DNA from: Chaenocephalus aceratus
Taxonomy: Eukaryota > Chordata > Actinopteri > Perciformes > Channichthyidae
Length of the DNA stretch: 64,000 nt
Assembly: GCA_023974075.1 (NCBI GenBank)
Contig: JAMFTG010000183.1
Location: 1 to 64,000, forward strand
Direction: 5' to 3'
Below are positions 61,296 to 64,000 of the stretch, piece by piece (position 1 is the first letter of the stretch; every line of letters starts with the position of its first letter). Both the position numbers and the translations under genes were made by a program. Under the pieces are notes generated by a model. The model worked only from the letters and a program-made list of their open reading frames with translations. It searched no databases and had not been told where the DNA came from.

Positions 61296-62092
61296 AGGCC
61301 CCGACACACCAAGCTGACACCAAAGAACACGTCCCGACTGGGGTTGCCAGAAACTGACCATGATCAAATCGATTATTCGGCAGCCCTGGCGAATAATAAT
61401 CGATTATTTTTACAGTAAAACAAACTGGTGGTGTGACCAATGACCATTTACAATTATTAATACTATTACTATTATTAGCATATATATATTTAATATATTT
61501 GGTTGAAACTAAGCCATAAAAAAAAAAAAAAAAAACATAAAAAAAAAAAATATATATAAATAAAATCGATTTTTAAAAATAATATTCGATTATGGAGACT
61601 GTAGCGAATAATCGCTGGCATCCCTATTCCCGACGGTCCCGATTGTTATGTCGCCTCACGTCTCCTGCGTCTTGGCCAAAAAGTCGCACTGGAACACACC
61701 GCAAGGACTTCAGCCGACGGCGTACGCACTGCGCATGCGTGAGTGGCAATAACTCCTCCTTACCAGCAGGCGGCGGTAGTGTGCATTCGTCATTCAAAAG
61801 AGGCAACAACCGGAAGACAGACGGCATGATAGATACAAACAACAAAATAGCGTGCGTTCCATTTTCACTCTCGTCCATCACAGACGGTTTCACATAACGA
61901 CTTATCAAAAACATGTTTAGTGCGGTGCTGGGAAATGAAAGATAATAGCCGTCTGTGTGTGCCTTCTTCACTTCCGTTTCGCTTCTCATGCACTGATTCG
62001 CTAAGCTGAACAGCCAATCAGGGTGATTTCTTTTGCCGACAGCCGAAAAGACACCTATCGACGGCCGAAATCGGCTCGGTGTGTCGGGGCCT
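61296..62092. mobile_element. Harbinger-like element with TTA target duplication
   Basis: The left end is AGGCCCCGACACACCAAGC and the right end the complement of AGGCCCCGACACACCGAGCC. TTA flanks both sides (61293-61295 and 62093-62095). No transposase is recognisable; a nested hAT MITE occupies 61339-61626. Confidence 0.75.
61339..61626. mobile_element. hAT-type MITE nested in the Harbinger-like element
   Basis: The ends TGGGGTTGCCAG and (complement) TAGGGATGCCAGCGATTATT pair, and the interior is full of AATCGATTATT words. The flanking 8-mers GTCCCGAC (61331-61338) and TTCCCGAC (61627-61634) match at 7 of 8 positions. Confidence 0.75.
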
Positions 62093-62095
62093 TTA

Positions 62096-64000
62096 GGTGA
62101 GGCAGGGCCATTGTGTTTGGTATCCAGCCGTTGATACCTTTGTACTCTTGTTAGAAGCTCCTTTGAGCAAAGTCCACAAAGGAAGGAAATGACATGTTTG
62201 TCTGTGGGAACAGAGCAGAGCGGTGACTCTGGAGAATGAGCCACAGATGACATCATTTCTTTCTTATCTTTGGATAAAGAAGACATTTTTGTTGGAACCA
62301 GACGTGGTCTATTTCAGGCCCCGAAAACTGCACACTCAATCTAGAGTTTGCCATCGAGTGGTTCTCATGCTTTGTGTGTGTGTTTCCTATTGGGTACATT
62401 TATTTTAGTATCCTTCACATCGTTAAATCATTATTGGATGATTGAGCCATTTTCACTAATCCCAACAGTGTTTATGTTGATGTGTCACCCTTTAATAAAA
62501 CTTAACAAGCAACATCTTTGATGATATGAGGTTTTAAAAACACGCTTTTTTCTAAGCATCCCCTTTGTTCTTCTGAGACTTAAATGAACAAGTATTTTTA
62601 TGCTAAGAGTATTCCAGTGATCCAGAACATGAGATATCTAGATTTGTAGACAAAGGCTTTTACTTTATGATCCTAGGCCTTTGGTTTTGATGCCTCTGCG
62701 TCGATGAAAGCAGTGACCAGAGGCATCATGTTTTCGGGTTGTCTGTCCCATTCTCGTGATTCATTATTTCAGTAATGCCTTGAAGGAATGTTTTCCAATT
62801 TGTCACAAACATCCACTTGGACTCAAGAATGAACTGATAAGATTTTGATGGTGAGGGTCAAGATCACTGAGGCCTCACAAAACATATTTCTGGATACAAC
62901 TCAATCATTTCAAATGCTAATTATGACATTTTTAAACCAATTTCGAATTGGATAAAATGCGGAAGTGATGACATTTTTGACAAACATGGATGTTAGCGTC
63001 AACTTGACTAGATTGGGGATATTCTAGTTTATAATAGGGCTGTTATTACCGTTTCAACACATGTTATTTTTCATGTAGACAAAGAGGTGTGTTGATGTCC
63101 TTTAACAGAATCCAGACCCCCTTATTGTTTATGGTTCACCAGCTCTTACAGACCGAGGCCTCACTGTTCAGTTGTCACCTGCTGTCAGTGGATGTGTGAG
63201 TGCTTGTGGGTACTTCATAACACAAATGCTTCACAGCCAGGCCTATTTGTAGTAAAGTTAACCCTTGACCTGGTATGCAGAGACTGGGAAGTGTTGGTAT
63301 TTCTCAGGAAGATACCAAGAGTCTGTTTATTCCTTGTTGTGGATACGTGGCTCTCTGAATGGCTGCTAAAGTATCGATTCGCTGGTTCTTCTGCTGAAAA
63401 CAGGATTGCAAAACACTAGTTAGACTTTGAATATTGCCTAACATCCTGAATCCACATGTATTTAAGCGCTTTAGTGTTTTTGTCATTCAATCCCGTCAGC
63501 CTTAAGACAATTACAAAGAAGATGTTTGCAGTCGAAGGTCATAAACCGTCGCACCTGCACTGCAAATGTGTAATCTTTTATATGTCTGCTAGAGAAGGAA
63601 CAGCCTCGGGGCGATTGACACTCCCAGATACTGCCATCATGCTGGCAAAATGCCCACTCAATGGATTACCTAGTGGAACTCTGATCTGCTGGAGATAATA
63701 AAACTCAGACCTGAAAACCAGTTCTTGTTCTCAGTTAGAAACCTGGTTAATTTGGCTTTTTCTGACATGCTGGCATTGCATTGAGTTCCACAATGAGCTT
63801 TGGGTGTTTATATATTAAAAAAACAACCGTCACAGAAGTCCATGTTAGTGGGTAAAGGGCCCCTATTATGCTTTTTGGGGTTTTCTCTTGGAGCATGTTA
63901 AATAGGTTTTAGTGCATGTAAATGGTGTCTGGGGGGACTTTTTTGACTTTTCAGGCCCTTGCAGGTTGTAGGGCTGTACCCGAATATTCGTTCGTTGGAG
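62096..64000. other. no gene recognised; possible intron of a downstream gene
   Basis: AT-rich sequence without exon signals. From about 63855 to the window end (GGGCCCCTATTATGCTTTTT...) the text is typical of a dispersed fish repeat. Confidence 0.4.

Noticed and set aside
61624..62286. 220-codon open frame on the minus strand
   Set aside because: It crosses both edges of a transposon and its 3-bp target duplication and contains no recognisable domain.

Overview
This is nuclear DNA from a teleost fish, most likely a percomorph. The evidence is an intron-rich vertebrate DNA-repair gene with fish-like sequence, intronless TRIM (RING/B-box/B30.2) genes of the fish-expanded kind, fish-type L2, I/Nimb-like and DIRS retroelements, several generations of hAT and PIF/Harbinger DNA transposons, and very long (CA)n microsatellites. 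No prokaryotic operon, CRISPR array or convincing tRNA/rRNA gene was seen.

Host genes. (1) 279-1676 (+): intact single-exon TRIM gene of the zinc-binding-protein-A33/TRIM35-like type. (2) 18997-20985 (-): uncharacterised intronless long coiled-coil gene; its true C-terminus appears to lie in another frame after a homopolymer frameshift, ending at 19017. (3) 41933-43589 (+): TRIM16/TRIM25-like gene, complete except for one extra G that splits the RING from the rest. (4) 11042-12711 (-): truncated, transposon-broken inverted copy of gene 3 that shares its 3' flank. (5) 49306-58509 (+): ercc4 (XPF), ten coding exons placed with splice sites; the last exon, which carries the nuclease and HhH domains, contains about eight small indels. 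(6) About 59.37-59.55 kb (+): promoter-like stretch and possible non-coding first exon of the next gene; conserved synteny suggests mrtfb (inference).

Mobile DNA fills most of the rest. A degraded I/Nimb-like LINE (3229-8819, -) is split by a PIF/Harbinger element. hAT elements with exact 8-bp target duplications lie at 1775-2432, 15857-17524, 30789-31874 and 34684-36071. The third of these sits inside the 5' part of a truncated DIRS element (about 30640-33207). L2 remnants lie at 24.0-25.9 kb (+), 39.1-40.5 kb (-) and within ercc4 intron 2. HARBI1-like coding remnants occur at 37.1-37.4 kb, a piggyBac-like MITE in ercc4 intron 5, and a Harbinger-like element with a nested hAT MITE at 61.3-62.1 kb.

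The most distinctive large-scale structure is the inverted TRIM duplication: about 9.78-12.71 kb against 42.94-44.77 kb, in opposite orientation and about 30 kb apart. One member is flanked by a 58-bp minisatellite of about 35 units (45047-48118), which a 1042-bp inverted-repeat element interrupts. The other member keeps only about one split unit, so the array probably expanded on one side after duplication. Several otherwise well-preserved coding regions carry 1-bp indels, often in homopolymers. Assembly error must therefore be excluded before any of them is called a pseudogene.
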